Below, piece by piece: positions 1 to 12,595 of a stretch of 64,000 nucleotides of DNA. The notes under the pieces are model-generated. The model searched no databases. It was not told the DNA's origin and worked only from the letters and a program-made list of their open reading frames with translations. A program made the translations under genes and the position numbers. The DNA comes from Brucella pseudintermedia (lineage in GTDB: Bacteria > Pseudomonadota > Alphaproteobacteria > Rhizobiales > Rhizobiaceae). The stretch lies in assembly GCF_008932435.1 (NCBI RefSeq), contig NZ_WBWE01000008.1, positions 62,001-126,000 of the forward strand. Direction: 5' to 3'. The first letter of the stretch is position 1. Every line of letters begins with the position of its first letter.

Positions 1-167
1 CGCAGGGCTATCGCTCCATCGGCTGCATGCCCTGCACGCGCCCCGTGAGCGATGGCGAAGACCAGCGGGCAGGCCGGTGGGCTGGATCGGAAAAGACAGA
101 ATGCGGCATCCATCTGACTGGCCTTGCCGACAGCCTGAAAACATTGGGAGCCGTAGACCGGAAATGA
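1..167 (+). CDS. cysH: Adenylylsulfate/PAPS reductase CysH, C-terminal fragment
   Basis: This is the 3' end of a gene that begins before the window; about 54 codons are visible, in the frame starting at base 3. The end reads [13 protein letters not shown], then [11 protein letters not shown] and KTECGIHL. In the bacterial and plant-type reductase family a CxxC pair followed by this tail closes the iron-sulfur ligand set and carries the catalytic Cys of the ECG(I/L)H motif. The enzyme reduces adenylylsulfate (or PAPS) to sulfite with thioredoxin in the cytoplasm. The CxxC pair favours the Fe-S, APS-using type, but the upstream CC pair is outside the window. The stop codon overlaps the next ATG (ATGA), so the two genes are translationally coupled. 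Confidence 0.9.
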   Translation, partial: QGYRSIGCMPCTRPVSDGEDQRAGRWAGSEKTECGIHLTGLADSLKTLGAVDRK

Positions 168-688
168 GCGATATCAACGAAACAAAACTCTGGTCTGCCG
201 ATGGCTTTCGCGAGGATGATTATATCTTTGCCGACGATCTTGAAGCTGCGGGCGATGCCCCGGCGATCATCATTCCGCTGGCCGTCTGGCTTGGGCTGGA
301 TGAAGAGCGCCGCCGCGCCTCCAATCGCCGCATCGGTGTTTCGGTAGCGCCCGGCGAAGCGATCGAACCGCTTTTGAACGAACTGGGCAGCGTATCGCTG
401 ATTGCGCTGCAATTCCCCGCTTTCAATGACGGTCGCTCCTATTCCAAGGCCGAGATCCTGCGTCGTGAAGGTTTTACAGGCGAATTGCGCGCCGTTGGCG
501 ACGTGCTGATCGATCAGGCCGCCCTGATGCTGCGCACCGGCTTTGACACCTTGCAGGTGACGAACAAGGTTGCCCAGAGCCGTCTTGGCGAAAACCGGCT
601 GGTCGATACGCCCGGCTATTATCAGCCCGGTCGCGGTTCCGTTCCAGATGAGGGTGGGTTCGCCTGGCGTCGCGTCAAGGCAAGTTAG
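164..688 (+). CDS. DUF934 family protein, sulfite-reduction accessory
   Basis: A 174-residue protein starting at the ATG that overlaps the cysH stop. It has the DUF934 (COG3749) pattern: an acidic N-terminus, a central part ending in [16 protein letters not shown], then a block beginning [20 protein letters not shown]. Members are found next to cysI and cysH in alpha- and betaproteobacteria and are annotated as oxidoreductases probably involved in sulfite reduction; no reaction has been shown to my knowledge. Position and coupling to cysH support a role in assimilatory sulfate reduction. No signal peptide or membrane segment is visible, so it is probably cytoplasmic. The family call is firm; the biochemical role is inferred. 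Confidence 0.85.
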   Translation: MSDINETKLWSADGFREDDYIFADDLEAAGDAPAIIIPLAVWLGLDEERRRASNRRIGVSVAPGEAIEPLLNELGSVSLIALQFPAFNDGRSYSKAEILRREGFTGELRAVGDVLIDQAALMLRTGFDTLQVTNKVAQSRLGENRLVDTPGYYQPGRGSVPDEGGFAWRRVKAS

Positions 689-766
689 GCGCATCGCTCA
701 TATTTGCCGTTTTTCTGCGCGCCGCGATGCGCTAGACACGCCTCACCAATTTCAGGGAGTTGCGGC

Positions 767-1060
767 GTGATCCGGCACATTGTTTTCTTCAGCGTCAGGC
801 AAGATCAGGATATCGAAACCGTCAAAAAGGGACTGGAACAGCTTGGCACCATTCCCCACGCTGACCTTTTTGAAGTTCTGCCCAATTCCAAGGTCGACCC
901 GATGTGCGATCGCATCGACCTGGTGGTTTATGCCGAATTCAAGGATGAGGAAGCGCTCTTTGCCTTCAAGAAGCATCCGACTTACGACGCCACGACACAG
1001 CTTGTGCGTCCCATGCGCGAACTGCGCTTTTCCGCCGATGTGGTGACGGACAAGGGGTGA
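767..1060 (+). CDS. Dabb (stress-responsive A/B barrel) domain protein
   Basis: A 97-residue protein. The GTG start at 767 is chosen because GGGAG lies about 9 bases upstream and the product then begins directly with the family's MIRHIVFF-type strand. The whole length is one ferredoxin-like Dabb domain (PF07876), with the usual late motif of the form FKKHPTY. Such proteins are small dimeric alpha/beta barrels related to antibiotic-biosynthesis monooxygenases; functions vary and no substrate can be read from the sequence. It follows the DUF934 gene by about 80 bases and meets the repair methyltransferase gene tail to tail, with the two stop codons directly adjacent. Confidence 0.75.
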   Translation: MIRHIVFFSVRQDQDIETVKKGLEQLGTIPHADLFEVLPNSKVDPMCDRIDLVVYAEFKDEEALFAFKKHPTYDATTQLVRPMRELRFSADVVTDKG

Positions 1061-1639
1061 TCACCAGTCCGCCTGCGGTCGCTCCTGCAATGGCAGACCG
1101 CCAAACAGATCGGGCTCGCTCGACGTTTTCGCCCGTTCGATATTGAGAAGCTTGAGCTTTGTCGCCGTTCCGCCGGCGGCGGAAAAACCGCCGACCTTGC
1201 CGTTGGAACCGAGAACCCGGTGGCATGGCACGATGATAGGAAACGGGTTTTTACCCAGCGCATAGCCGACAGCCTGCGAAAGGCTGACATCTCCCAGCCG
1301 TCTGGCGATTGCGCCATAGGTCGTGGTCTCGCCAGCTTTCAATTGGAGGATGATTTCATAAACCTGCCGGTTGAGATCGGGCTGGGTATCGAGCGCCAGC
1401 GGCGTGCCCGAAAAATCGACATCGGCTCCGGTCAGAAGCGCACGCACGCCTTCGACTGCCCGGATAACAAAAGCCGGCACCTCGGTATCGTCGGCTCCGG
1501 GAAACCGCTCGCGCAGACGATACCGGGTTTCCTTTTCGTCTGCCTCTCCAATTTCGACGCCAACGATCTTCTGGCCGCGCCAGGCAATGCCGCACGGTCC
1601 AATTTCTGTTTCGAATAGGGTGACGCCTGACGATTCCAT
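1061..1639 (-). CDS. ogt: Methylated-DNA--protein-cysteine methyltransferase (Ogt type)
   Basis: A 192-residue suicide DNA-repair protein that moves the methyl group from O6-methylguanine or O4-methylthymine to its own cysteine. The signature IVPCHRV puts the acceptor cysteine near residue 139. The helix-turn-helix region (GETTTYGAIARRLG) and the following AVGYALGKNP segment are present, as is the N-terminal ribonuclease-like domain. There is no Ada-type N-terminal regulatory domain, so this is the constitutive Ogt type rather than Ada. The ATG at 1639 is preferred because the upstream extension is not family-like; the Shine-Dalgarno sequence is weak. It is convergent with the Dabb gene. Confidence 0.9.
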   Translation of the reverse strand: MESSGVTLFETEIGPCGIAWRGQKIVGVEIGEADEKETRYRLRERFPGADDTEVPAFVIRAVEGVRALLTGADVDFSGTPLALDTQPDLNRQVYEIILQLKAGETTTYGAIARRLGDVSLSQAVGYALGKNPFPIIVPCHRVLGSNGKVGGFSAAGGTATKLKLLNIERAKTSSEPDLFGGLPLQERPQADW

Positions 1640-1870
1640 ATGGGTGATGTTAGCACGGTTTCGATCGCGAAAAATGCCGGTTATCGGATGGCTACAGGAA
1701 CGTTCGCGTGAAAAGTCGCAACAATTGCCGAAAATGGCACAGCGAAATGGTTGAAGAACGACACGAATAATGATTGTGTGAAGGCGACCGGCCAATGCCC
1801 TTAAATGGCCAAATGGATTGACGAAAGTTTCCGGCACCCGTCACTGCGGGCGCGGAACCGAGGAATTTAA

Positions 1871-2116
1871 ATGGACGATTACGAGCGATATGCCACAGGG
1901 TTGATGATCGTTTTTGGCGCGCTGATTATCGGCGGTCTTATGGCGGCCAACCTGTATCACGGCGACAAGCCGGGCTTTTTATTCGCGCTGGGTGCCGCGG
2001 TTGTCAGCTGGTTTGCGGCTTTTGCCGTCCTGTTTGACAAGCCGCGCGTCTATGGCGTGATGATTGCGGTTGCCATCGGGCTGGTCGCGGCTTCGATCGG
2101 TGCCTATGTCACCTGA
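1871..2116 (+). CDS. Small three-helix membrane protein
   Basis: An 81-residue protein made almost entirely of three hydrophobic segments (about residues 8-26, 35-53 and 61-80), separated by short polar turns including a YHGDKPG loop. I do not recognise a family with a known function. It begins 32 bases after a stretch without genes and is closed by a strong hairpin immediately downstream, so it appears to be a single-gene transcript. Short hydrophobic proteins of this kind are common in Rhizobiales inner membranes. Confidence 0.6.
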   Translation: MDDYERYATGLMIVFGALIIGGLMAANLYHGDKPGFLFALGAAVVSWFAAFAVLFDKPRVYGVMIAVAIGLVAASIGAYVT

Positions 2117-2140
2117 TCGGCAGATCGCTCGGTCATGGAA

Positions 2141-2164
2141 AAAGCCCCGTGTGAGCGGGGCTTT
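2141..2164. terminator. Stem-loop terminator between converging genes
   Basis: AAAGCCCC and GGGGCTTT form a perfect 8-bp stem around an 8-base loop. It is flanked by an A-rich run on the left and a T-rich run on the right, so it can end transcription of the small membrane protein gene from the left and the BA14K-like gene from the right. Confidence 0.8.
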
Positions 2165-2170
2165 GTCGTT

Positions 2171-2590
2171 TCAGAGATATGGCGAATAGCACTGGCGGCG
2201 AGGCCCGTAATTGGGCTGGAACGTGTTGTCATAAGCTCGATAGGAGCGATAACGATTGTAGCACCAGCGCACATGCGGATTGCCGCCGCGATAGACCGGC
2301 GCCGCACGGTAGCGATAAGCGGGCGGCGGTCCCCAGTAACGGCGGTCATAGCGATAGTGCGGACGATAACGCGGGTAGTCATGCCGCCAGTGACGGCGAT
2401 GTTCCCGCCAATAGCGCCGGTCGTCGCGATAATCGTAATACTGAACCGGGTGCAGGGTCGGTGCCGAGGTCTGGGCGGATGGTGTCGTCATCAGAGACGG
2501 CGGTGCCGCGTTCGCGGTCCCGGCGGCTGCGGATAGCCCCATGCCCAGTGACAGAAATGCGGCAAACAGGGAATAAGCAAACCTTTTCAT
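2171..2590 (-). CDS. BA14K-like secreted protein
   Basis: A 139-residue protein with a clear signal peptide: MKRFAYSLF, a hydrophobic stretch, then an ANA-type cleavage site near residue 28. The middle is rich in Arg, Tyr, Trp and His. The end carries [12 protein letters not shown], a DNTF segment, then YGPRRQC, which is the conserved C-terminal motif of the BA14K family (PF07886). In Brucella abortus the 14-kDa member is immunoreactive and reported to have lectin-like activity. The start at 2590 follows a good GAGGAGAG ribosome site; an in-frame upstream extension lacks one. Location is probably periplasm or cell surface. The biochemical function here is not known. Confidence 0.8.
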   Translation of the reverse strand: MKRFAYSLFAAFLSLGMGLSAAAGTANAAPPSLMTTPSAQTSAPTLHPVQYYDYRDDRRYWREHRRHWRHDYPRYRPHYRYDRRYWGPPPAYRYRAAPVYRGGNPHVRWCYNRYRSYRAYDNTFQPNYGPRRQCYSPYL

Positions 2591-2605
2591 TGGTCTCTCC
2601 TCACA

Positions 2606-2643
2606 GCGCATCCCAAAGTCTGAACCGCTTCGGAAAAATGCGC
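2606..2643. repeat. Dispersed Rhizobiales-type repeat, copy 1 (inverted)
   Basis: Read on the minus strand this gives GCATTTTTCCGAAGCGG then TTCAGACTTTGGGATGCG. The same architecture (GCAT, Lys/Arg-like purine arm, GCGGTT core, ATGC) occurs at 6844, 25731, 27711 and 41489. The copy lies just upstream of the BA14K-like start codon. Confidence 0.55.
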
Positions 2644-2789
2644 GCAAAAACAAACAACACATATTGTCCCTGCGGCCATTTTTGCCCGCACATTGTGGCG
2701 GGGCGGTGGCCCGGCGCAGTCACGATTTCTTCCCTCGGGCAATAGACGGGTGATGCCGGATGAGGCACGGAAAACAGAAGGCTCGAATT

Positions 2790-2811
2790 GACATAAAGAT
2801 ATGTTTATGTC
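2790..2811. promoter_or_regulatory. Palindromic operator candidate upstream of metH
   Basis: Arms GACATAAA and TTTATGTC flank the centre GATATG, giving a 22-bp near-perfect palindrome 100 bases before the metH start. In alphaproteobacteria, methionine-cycle genes are commonly controlled by an ArsR-family S-adenosylhomocysteine sensor (SahR) whose sites are AT-rich palindromes of this general form. The assignment to SahR is inference. The rest of the 2591-2911 gap holds only the dispersed repeat. Confidence 0.5.
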
Positions 2812-2911
2812 ATTAAGCGAGTTTCACGGTATGCGTATGGCAGGCAATTGAGGTTTGTGCGTCGCGAACAGACTTGCTGCCTGATAACAGATAGAATACA
2901 GGCGGTGTTTT

Positions 2912-6706
<3,795 letters not shown>

Positions 6707-6766
6707 CCGGTCGCTGCGTACCCGCGCTTGCCAGCGTTTATTAATCATATCTGAAATACTCGTCAT

Positions 6767-6793
6767 TCTGACAGGTTTGCCGAACCTGTCAGA
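6767..6793. terminator. 11-bp perfect inverted repeat after metH
   Basis: TCTGACAGGTT and AACCTGTCAGA form a perfect 11-bp stem with a 5-base loop, 61 bases after the metH stop. It can fold as a transcript-ending hairpin, but there is no clear T-run after it. It could instead be a protein-binding site. Confidence 0.5.
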
Positions 6794-7173
6794 GGGCTTT
6801 AGTGTTCATGGATGCAAATCGGTTTCAGGTTCGGCGGTGCATGAGCATTTCCAGCGAAGTATGAAACGGGTTCCATTCGGAAGTGCTTGCAATAAAACAG
6901 TTGGAGAGGTTTTTGGCCGTTCCGGTAGCGGGAGCTTGCGACGCCCGTTTCTGGAATGGAAAGCTAAAGCATTAGCTTTTTTATGTTTTACTAAAGACTA
7001 ATTTAGTAATTAGTTGCTGTTAGCAAAAATATTCACAAATTATCGATTTGTATTCAGATGAAAGCATTTTGCTATATAGTCAAAAACTGATGGTTGTGTT
7101 ACGAATTAATTGCGCAACTGTTTTATGTAAGGGCGCCACATTTTAATAAATTCAAAATTAGACTTTGATTGGG
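6794..7173. other. A+T-rich gene-free stretch before the blxR-like gene
   Basis: About 380 bases, much richer in A+T than the surroundings, especially 6960-7170. It contains a degenerate copy of the dispersed repeat at 6844-6890. A short open frame at 6777-7001 has no ribosome site or recognisable product and is not called. The AT-rich part probably holds the promoter of the regulator gene. Confidence 0.5.
6844..6890. repeat. Dispersed Rhizobiales-type repeat, copy 2 (degenerate)
   Basis: Begins GCATTTCCAGCGAAGT, continues ATGAAACGGGTTCC and ends AAGTGCTTGC. It matches the start of the copy at 41489 (GCATTTCCAGCAAAAGT) and diverges after that. Confidence 0.45.
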
Positions 7174-7890
7174 ATGTCTGCAATGAAATGGGAACAAATT
7201 TATGAATCCATGCAATCTGCTGACGATGCCGGACAGCTCCTTGAATACATAAACACCTATGCCAAACAGTGCGGCTTTGCACATACGGCTTATATCATGC
7301 GCATTCCATTGCTGAACGGCGTGGTTAAATGGCTGAGTTTTGGCACATTGCCGCAGGAATGGACCGATCTTTATGCCGACAAAAAATACGCGGATATAGA
7401 CCCATTGGTTCGCAAGGCGTTGAACAGCGTCGAGCCGTTGGTCTGGTCATCGAAGCTGTTTGCCGAGGCTCCGCAGATATGGGCGGATGCCCAGCGCTTC
7501 GGCCTCAGGGTCGGCATTTCGCAACCGTGCTGGGCGGCGCAAGGCGTTTTTGGAATGCTGTCTTTTCTGAGAAGCGGCCCGGCCCTGTCTTCCGGCGAGA
7601 TTTCCATGTTGCGGCGTCAGTTGCAGATCACATCCAACCTGCTGCATCTCGCCATGTATGAACATCTCGATGTTCCGACCATGAATTGCGTGTCGGAAGT
7701 GAACCTGACGATGCGTGAGCGGGAGATCCTGCGCTGGACGAGTGAAGGAAAGACTGCCGAAATCATCGGCACGATCCTCAATATTTCCACGCGCACGGTG
7801 AATTTTCACATCAGCAACGTGCTTACAAAGCTGGTTGCCGTCAACAAGGTTCAAGCGGTCGCCAAAGCCCGTACGTTCGGACTTCTCTAG
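7174..7890 (+). CDS. blxR: LuxR-type quorum-sensing regulator, BlxR/BabR-like
   Basis: A 238-residue regulator with an N-terminal autoinducer-binding domain (about 15-160) and a C-terminal GerE helix-turn-helix (about 170-235: LTMREREIL to HISNVLTKL). The ligand-pocket residues of TraR-like proteins are in place: W and Y in EWTDLYADKKY, D and P in the DIDPLV motif, W in PLVWSS. The position between metH and the aminotransferase matches the Brucella gene described as blxR or babR, a regulator of virulence and metabolism genes. ATG codons at 7174 and 7183 are both possible starts; neither has a strong ribosome site. No acyl-homoserine-lactone synthase gene is nearby, so it behaves as a solo LuxR here. 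Confidence 0.85.
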   Translation: MSAMKWEQIYESMQSADDAGQLLEYINTYAKQCGFAHTAYIMRIPLLNGVVKWLSFGTLPQEWTDLYADKKYADIDPLVRKALNSVEPLVWSSKLFAEAPQIWADAQRFGLRVGISQPCWAAQGVFGMLSFLRSGPALSSGEISMLRRQLQITSNLLHLAMYEHLDVPTMNCVSEVNLTMREREILRWTSEGKTAEIIGTILNISTRTVNFHISNVLTKLVAVNKVQAVAKARTFGLL

Positions 7891-8003
7891 ATATTTCCAA
7901 GGTCCCTCGGCGGTTTGTTCCGAAGGGCATTTTTCAGCAGCTTCCGGTTTGCGCTTTTTCCGAAACGGGCTACAAATTCATTATCTTTCCGGAGGATCAA
8001 TGA

Positions 8004-9389
8004 ATGACTGCTCAGCCAAACTCTCTTGAAGCCCGCGATATCCGTTATCATCTCCATTCCTATACCGATGCTGTCCGCCTCGAGGCGGAAGGTCCGCTTG
8101 TCATCGAGCGCGGCGACGGCATTTACGTCGAGGATGTAACGGGCAAGCGCTACATTGAGGCGATGTCGGGACTTTGGAGCGTCGGTGTCGGTTTTTCCGA
8201 GCCGCGCCTGGCCGAAGCAGCCGCGCGGCAGATGAAAAAGCTGCCTTTCTACCATACGTTCTCCTATCGCTCGCATGGTCCCGTCATCGATCTCGCTGAA
8301 AAGCTCGTTTCGATGGCGCCTGTGCCGATGAGCAAGGCCTATTTCACCAATTCAGGCTCCGAAGCCAACGATACGGTCATCAAGCTGATCTGGTATCGCT
8401 CCAACGCGCTGGGCGAGCCGGAGCGCAAGAAAATCATTTCGCGCAAGCGCGGCTACCACGGCGTCACGATTGCCTCCGCCAGCCTGACGGGCCTGCCCAA
8501 CAATCACCGTTCCTTCGACCTGCCGATCGATCGCATCCTGCATACGGGTTGCCCGCACCATTATCGCGATGCGCTGCCGGGAGAGACCGAGGAGCAGTTC
8601 GCGACGCGGCTGGCGGACGAGCTGGAACAACTGATTCTCGCAGAAGGTCCGCATACCATTGCCGCGTTCATCGGCGAGCCGGTGATGGGTGCCGGCGGCG
8701 TGGTCGTTCCGCCCAAAACCTATTGGGAAAAGGTGCAAGCCGTTCTCAATCGCTACAATATTCTGCTGGTCGCCGACGAAGTCATCTGCGGTTTCGGACG
8801 GACAGGCAACCTGTTCGGCAGTCAGACATTCGACATCAAGCCGGACATTCTGGTCATGTCCAAGCAGCTTTCGTCATCCTATCTGCCAATCTCGGCGTTT
8901 CTGATCAACGAGCGCGTCTACGCGCCGATTGCCGAGGAAAGCCACAAGATCGGCACGCTTGGCACGGGCTTTACGGCATCCGGACATCCGGTGGCGGCGG
9001 CTGTGGCGTTGGAAAATCTCGCGATCATCGAAGAGCGCGATCTGGTTGCCAACGCACGCGAGCGCGGCGCCTATATGCAGAAGCGTCTGCGTGCGTTGCA
9101 GGATCACCCGCTGGTCGGCGAAGTGCGCGGCGTGGGTCTCATTGCCGGTGTCGAGCTTGTCACAGACAAACAGGCAAAGACAGGCCTTGAACAAGCTGGT
9201 GCGCTGGGCGCGCAGGCAAACGCGGCGCTTCAGGAACGCGGCGTGATTTCCCGCGCAATGGGCGACACGCTGGCCTTCTGCCCGCCGCTCATCATCGACG
9301 ATCAGCAGATCGATACGATGGTGTCGGCACTGGAAGCGGCGCTCAACGATGTTCAGGCGAGCCTCGCCCAAGCAGTACTCGCCAAGTAA
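8004..9389 (+). CDS. Class III PLP-dependent omega-aminotransferase
   Basis: A 461-residue aminotransferase. The family signatures are present: the SGLWSVGVG entry, TNSGSEANDT phosphate-binding loop, RGYHGVTIASASLTG, the VADEVICGFGRTG motif, and K287 in MSKQLSSSYLP as the pyridoxal-phosphate lysine. Its pattern is like omega-amino-acid (beta-alanine, GABA, taurine or putrescine) to pyruvate transaminases; the donor cannot be fixed from sequence. The ATG at 8004 follows GGAGG by 8 bases; another ATG at 8000 is out of frame. It lies 113 bases after the LuxR gene, in the same direction, and is closed by a strong hairpin, so it may be co-transcribed with that regulator or controlled by it. Confidence 0.88.
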   Translation: MTAQPNSLEARDIRYHLHSYTDAVRLEAEGPLVIERGDGIYVEDVTGKRYIEAMSGLWSVGVGFSEPRLAEAAARQMKKLPFYHTFSYRSHGPVIDLAEKLVSMAPVPMSKAYFTNSGSEANDTVIKLIWYRSNALGEPERKKIISRKRGYHGVTIASASLTGLPNNHRSFDLPIDRILHTGCPHHYRDALPGETEEQFATRLADELEQLILAEGPHTIAAFIGEPVMGAGGVVVPPKTYWEKVQAVLNRYNILLVADEVICGFGRTGNLFGSQTFDIKPDILVMSKQLSSSYLPISAFLINERVYAPIAEESHKIGTLGTGFTASGHPVAAAVALENLAIIEERDLVANARERGAYMQKRLRALQDHPLVGEVRGVGLIAGVELVTDKQAKTGLEQAGALGAQANAALQERGVISRAMGDTLAFCPPLIIDDQQIDTMVSALEAALNDVQASLAQAVLAK

Positions 9390-9411
9390 TACTCACCGAG
9401 TAATAATTTGC

Positions 9412-9444
9412 TCCGGAGCTGTCCGAATGACGGGCAGCTCCGGA
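9412..9444 (+). terminator. Terminator-like hairpin after the aminotransferase
   Basis: TCCGGAGCTGTCCG pairs with CGGGCAGCTCCGGA to give a 14-bp stem (one G-T pair) with loop AATGA. It starts 23 bases after the stop. The following T-rich tract is weak. Confidence 0.6.
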
Positions 9445-9478
9445 TCGGAAAACCTGTTTAATATCACAAAAATTGTAG

Positions 9479-9504
9479 GATTTTCCGTATCTTGACGGAA
9501 AATC
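9479..9504. promoter_or_regulatory. Inverted repeat upstream of cysD
   Basis: GATTTTCCGT and ACGGAAAATC are perfect 10-bp arms around the 6-base spacer ATCTTG, 234 bases before cysD. The spacer overlaps a TTGACG promoter-like hexamer. It is followed by GGGTTTTCTT, so a terminator for the upstream gene is the alternative. The rest of 9445-9737 shows no gene. Confidence 0.4.
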
Positions 9505-9737
9505 GGGTTTTCTTAGTGCGCGCAAGTTTGTTCCTGCCCGGCTTTCAAATACGGTAAGTTTTTCGCGCAAGCCAGTTGCAATACGCGATAGGTTTCTTTC
9601 CCTTTTCCGCATCATTTCACGACAATGCGCGCACTGTGGCTTTTGCCGCATCTGCGCCGGATGAAGGCCTGTCCCCTGTCCTTGGGCCGTCCCCCCGCCA
9701 GCATCAAGATCCATCCGGTTGCCGGGAGTAAGTAGTC

Positions 9738-10658
9738 GTGCATCATGCATCCCTGATCAAGAACCTGACGCATCTGCAGCGCCTTGAAGCGGAAGCCATC
9801 CATATTTTTCGAGAGGTTGCGGCCACCTTTTCCAATCCGGTGATGCTCTACTCGGTCGGCAAGGATTCGTCGGTGATGCTGCATCTGGCGATGAAGGCAT
9901 TCTATCCGGCGCCGCCGCCCTTTCCCTTTCTGCATGTCGATACGACATGGAAGTTCCGCGAGATGATCGAATTTCGCGATGCGCAGGCCCGTGAAAAGGG
10001 TTTCGAGCTGCTCGTGCATATCAATGAGGATGGTGTGCGCGAGGGCATCGGGCCCTTTAGTCATGGGTCGAATGTCCACACCCATGTGATGAAAACGGTA
10101 GCCTTGCGGCAGGCGCTCGACAAGTACAAGTTCGATGCTGCGTTCGGAGGCGCCCGACGCGACGAAGAAAAATCACGCGCCAAGGAGCGCATTTTCTCCT
10201 TCCGCAATGCGCAGCACGGATGGGACCCGAAGAACCAGCGCCCGGAAATGTGGAAGATCTACAATACGCGCGTTTCCGCCGGGGAATCGATCCGCGTCTT
10301 CCCGCTGTCGAACTGGACCGAGCTCGATATCTGGCAATATATCCTGCAAGAAAATATCCCCATCGTCCCGCTTTATTTTGCAGCGCATCGTCCGGTGGTC
10401 GAACGCGACGGCATGTTGATCATGGTTGATGACGACCGCATGAAACTGCGTCCGGGCGAAAGGGTGGAAAACCGGCTGGTGCGGTTCCGTACCCTCGGCT
10501 GCTATCCGTTGACCGGCGCAATTGAATCCAGTGCGGCCGACCTCCCTGCGATTGTCGAGGAGATGTTGATCGCCCGAACATCCGAGCGGCAAGGCCGCGC
10601 CATTGATCGCGACGAGGCCGGGTCGATGGAGAAGAAGAAGCGCGAGGGCTATTTCTGA
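9738..10658 (+). CDS. cysD: Sulfate adenylyltransferase subunit 2
   Basis: A 306-residue small subunit of ATP sulfurylase, which makes adenylylsulfate from ATP and sulfate together with CysN in the cytoplasm. The PP-loop motif [13 protein letters not shown] lies near residues 37-49, and the conserved [16 protein letters not shown] block is complete. The GTG at 9738 is the start that fits family length; an ATG 7 bases later is out of frame. GGGAG lies upstream. The stop overlaps the cysNC start (TGATG), which implies coupled translation of the two subunits. Confidence 0.96.
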   Translation: MHHASLIKNLTHLQRLEAEAIHIFREVAATFSNPVMLYSVGKDSSVMLHLAMKAFYPAPPPFPFLHVDTTWKFREMIEFRDAQAREKGFELLVHINEDGVREGIGPFSHGSNVHTHVMKTVALRQALDKYKFDAAFGGARRDEEKSRAKERIFSFRNAQHGWDPKNQRPEMWKIYNTRVSAGESIRVFPLSNWTELDIWQYILQENIPIVPLYFAAHRPVVERDGMLIMVDDDRMKLRPGERVENRLVRFRTLGCYPLTGAIESSAADLPAIVEEMLIARTSERQGRAIDRDEAGSMEKKKREGYF

Positions 10659-12592
10659 TGAATGCGATAACCAAGCCTGTTGCGACCAATGCCGCAGTCA
10701 GCGATTTTCTGGCCGACCAGGAGCGCAAGACGCTGCTGCGCTTTCTTACGTGCGGCTCGGTGGATGATGGCAAATCGACGCTCATCGGGCGCCTGCTTTA
10801 TGACACCAAACTGATCTTCGAGGACCAGCTTGCTTCGTTGAAGAACGACAGCCGCAAGTTCGGAACGACCGATGACGATTTCGACTTCGCATTGCTGGTT
10901 GATGGTCTCGAAGCCGAGCGGGAGCAGGGCATCACCATCGATGTCGCCTATCGCTTTTTTTCCACGCCCCGCCGCAAGTTCATCGTCGCGGACACGCCGG
11001 GTCATGCGCAATATACGCGCAATATGGCGACCGGCGCTTCGACTGCCGATCTTGCCATTGTGCTGGTCGACGCCCGGCAGGGCATCTTGACCCAGACCCG
11101 CCGCCATTCCTTCATTGCGTCGACGCTCGGTATCCGCCACATCGTTCTGGCCGTGAACAAGATCGATCTGGTCGATTTTTCGCAAGAAGCCTTTGAGCGG
11201 ATCGTTGCCGACTATATGAGCTTCGCCAAGGAGCTTGGCTTTGCCAGCATCCAGCCGATCCCACTCTCGGCGCGTTTCGGCGACAACGTGACCCTGCCGT
11301 CTCCCCGCATGGGCTGGTATGACGGGCCGCATTTGCTCGAACATCTCGAAACCGTGCGCATCGATACAGATGCGGTGGCAAAGCCCTTTCGGTTCCCGGT
11401 GCAATATGTGAACCGGCCCAATCTCGATTTTCGCGGTTTCTCCGGCACTGTGGCGTCAGGTTCGATCAGCGCCGGTGATGCGATCGTAGTTGCCAAATCC
11501 GGCAAGACTTCCCGCGTGAAGCGCATTGCCACCTATGACGGCGACCTGCCGCGCGCTTCCGAAGGCCAAGCTGTCACATTGGTGCTGGAGGATGAAGTCG
11601 AGGTCTCACGCGGCAACATGCTGGTGGGAACGGAAGCCCGGCCTGAAGTGGCGGATCGCTTCTCCGCCAATATCGTCTGGTTCGGTGAGGAGGCCTTGCA
11701 TCCCGGCCGGTCCTATCTGCTGCGCACGGAGACGGACCAGACGCCGGTAACGATCAGCGAGATCGTCTACAGGACCGATGTCGACAGTTTCACCCGTCAG
11801 GAAGCATCCCGCCTCGACCTCAACGAGATCGGCCTTTGCCATCTTCAGACCGTGGACCAGATCGCATTCGATCCTTACGCCGACAACCGCGTAACGGGTG
11901 CGTTCATATTGATCGACCGGCTGACCAACGCGACAGTTGGGGCTGGCATGATCGACGGCGCGCTTCGTCAGGCGACGAATGTGCATCTGCAATCCTTCGA
12001 TCTCGACAAGCATGCTCGCGCGGCACAGAAGTTCCAGAAACCGGCGGTACTTTGGTTTACGGGCCTGTCCGGCTCCGGCAAATCCACCATTGCAAACAGG
12101 CTGGAGCAGCGGCTCCATGCGCTGGGCAAGCACACCTACCTGCTGGACGGTGACAATGTCCGTCATGGCCTCAACAGCGATCTCGGTTTTTCCGAGGAGG
12201 ACAGGGCGGAAAATATCCGCCGCGTCGGTGAAGTCGCCCGTTTGATGACCGATGCGGGCCTCGTGGTGCTGGTTTCCTTCATCTCGCCGTTTCGGGCTGA
12301 GCGAGATCGCATTCGTTCCCGCCTCCCTGAAGGGGAGTTTGTCGAGATATTCGTGGATACGCCGATAGAGGAATGCATCGCCCGCGATCCGAAAGGGCTT
12401 TACGCGCAGGCCCTGCGCGGCGAGATAAAGGCCTTTACCGGGATCGATTCTCCGTATGAACCGCCGGTATCGCCGGAGCTTCGTCTGGACACGACGGGCC
12501 GGGACGTTGACGAACTCGTCGCGGAAGTGGAAAAGTATCTTGCCGAACGTGGTATCATCGGCAGTTATGGCAGCGATTCCTGGTCGATCTGA
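10658..12592 (+). CDS. cysNC: Bifunctional sulfate adenylyltransferase subunit 1 / adenylylsulfate kinase
   Basis: A 644-residue fusion. The CysN part (about 25-440) is an EF-Tu-like GTPase with G1 ([10 protein letters not shown]), DTPGH and NKIDL motifs; it drives ATP sulfurylase. The CysC part (about 455-640) is APS kinase with the P-loop GLSGSGKST near residue 470 and the [10 protein letters not shown] segment; it makes PAPS. The fused form is common in Rhizobiales (NodQ-like). Both halves look intact. Because the visible CysH end resembles an APS-using reductase, PAPS made here may serve sulfotransferases as well. cysQ follows after 3 bases, completing the operon. Confidence 0.96.
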   Translation: MNAITKPVATNAAVSDFLADQERKTLLRFLTCGSVDDGKSTLIGRLLYDTKLIFEDQLASLKNDSRKFGTTDDDFDFALLVDGLEAEREQGITIDVAYRFFSTPRRKFIVADTPGHAQYTRNMATGASTADLAIVLVDARQGILTQTRRHSFIASTLGIRHIVLAVNKIDLVDFSQEAFERIVADYMSFAKELGFASIQPIPLSARFGDNVTLPSPRMGWYDGPHLLEHLETVRIDTDAVAKPFRFPVQYVNRPNLDFRGFSGTVASGSISAGDAIVVAKSGKTSRVKRIATYDGDLPRASEGQAVTLVLEDEVEVSRGNMLVGTEARPEVADRFSANIVWFGEEALHPGRSYLLRTETDQTPVTISEIVYRTDVDSFTRQEASRLDLNEIGLCHLQTVDQIAFDPYADNRVTGAFILIDRLTNATVGAGMIDGALRQATNVHLQSFDLDKHARAAQKFQKPAVLWFTGLSGSGKSTIANRLEQRLHALGKHTYLLDGDNVRHGLNSDLGFSEEDRAENIRRVGEVARLMTDAGLVVLVSFISPFRAERDRIRSRLPEGEFVEIFVDTPIEECIARDPKGLYAQALRGEIKAFTGIDSPYEPPVSPELRLDTTGRDVDELVAEVEKYLAERGIIGSYGSDSWSI

Positions 12593-12595
12593 AGA

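Noticed and set aside
6767-6793. True lux box
   Set aside because: Half-sites ACAGGT and ACCTGT occur in the reverse order to a lux box, so it is listed only as an inverted repeat.
6777-7001. 74-codon ORF between metH and the LuxR gene
   Set aside because: No ribosome site, no recognisable product and it contains a degenerate dispersed repeat.
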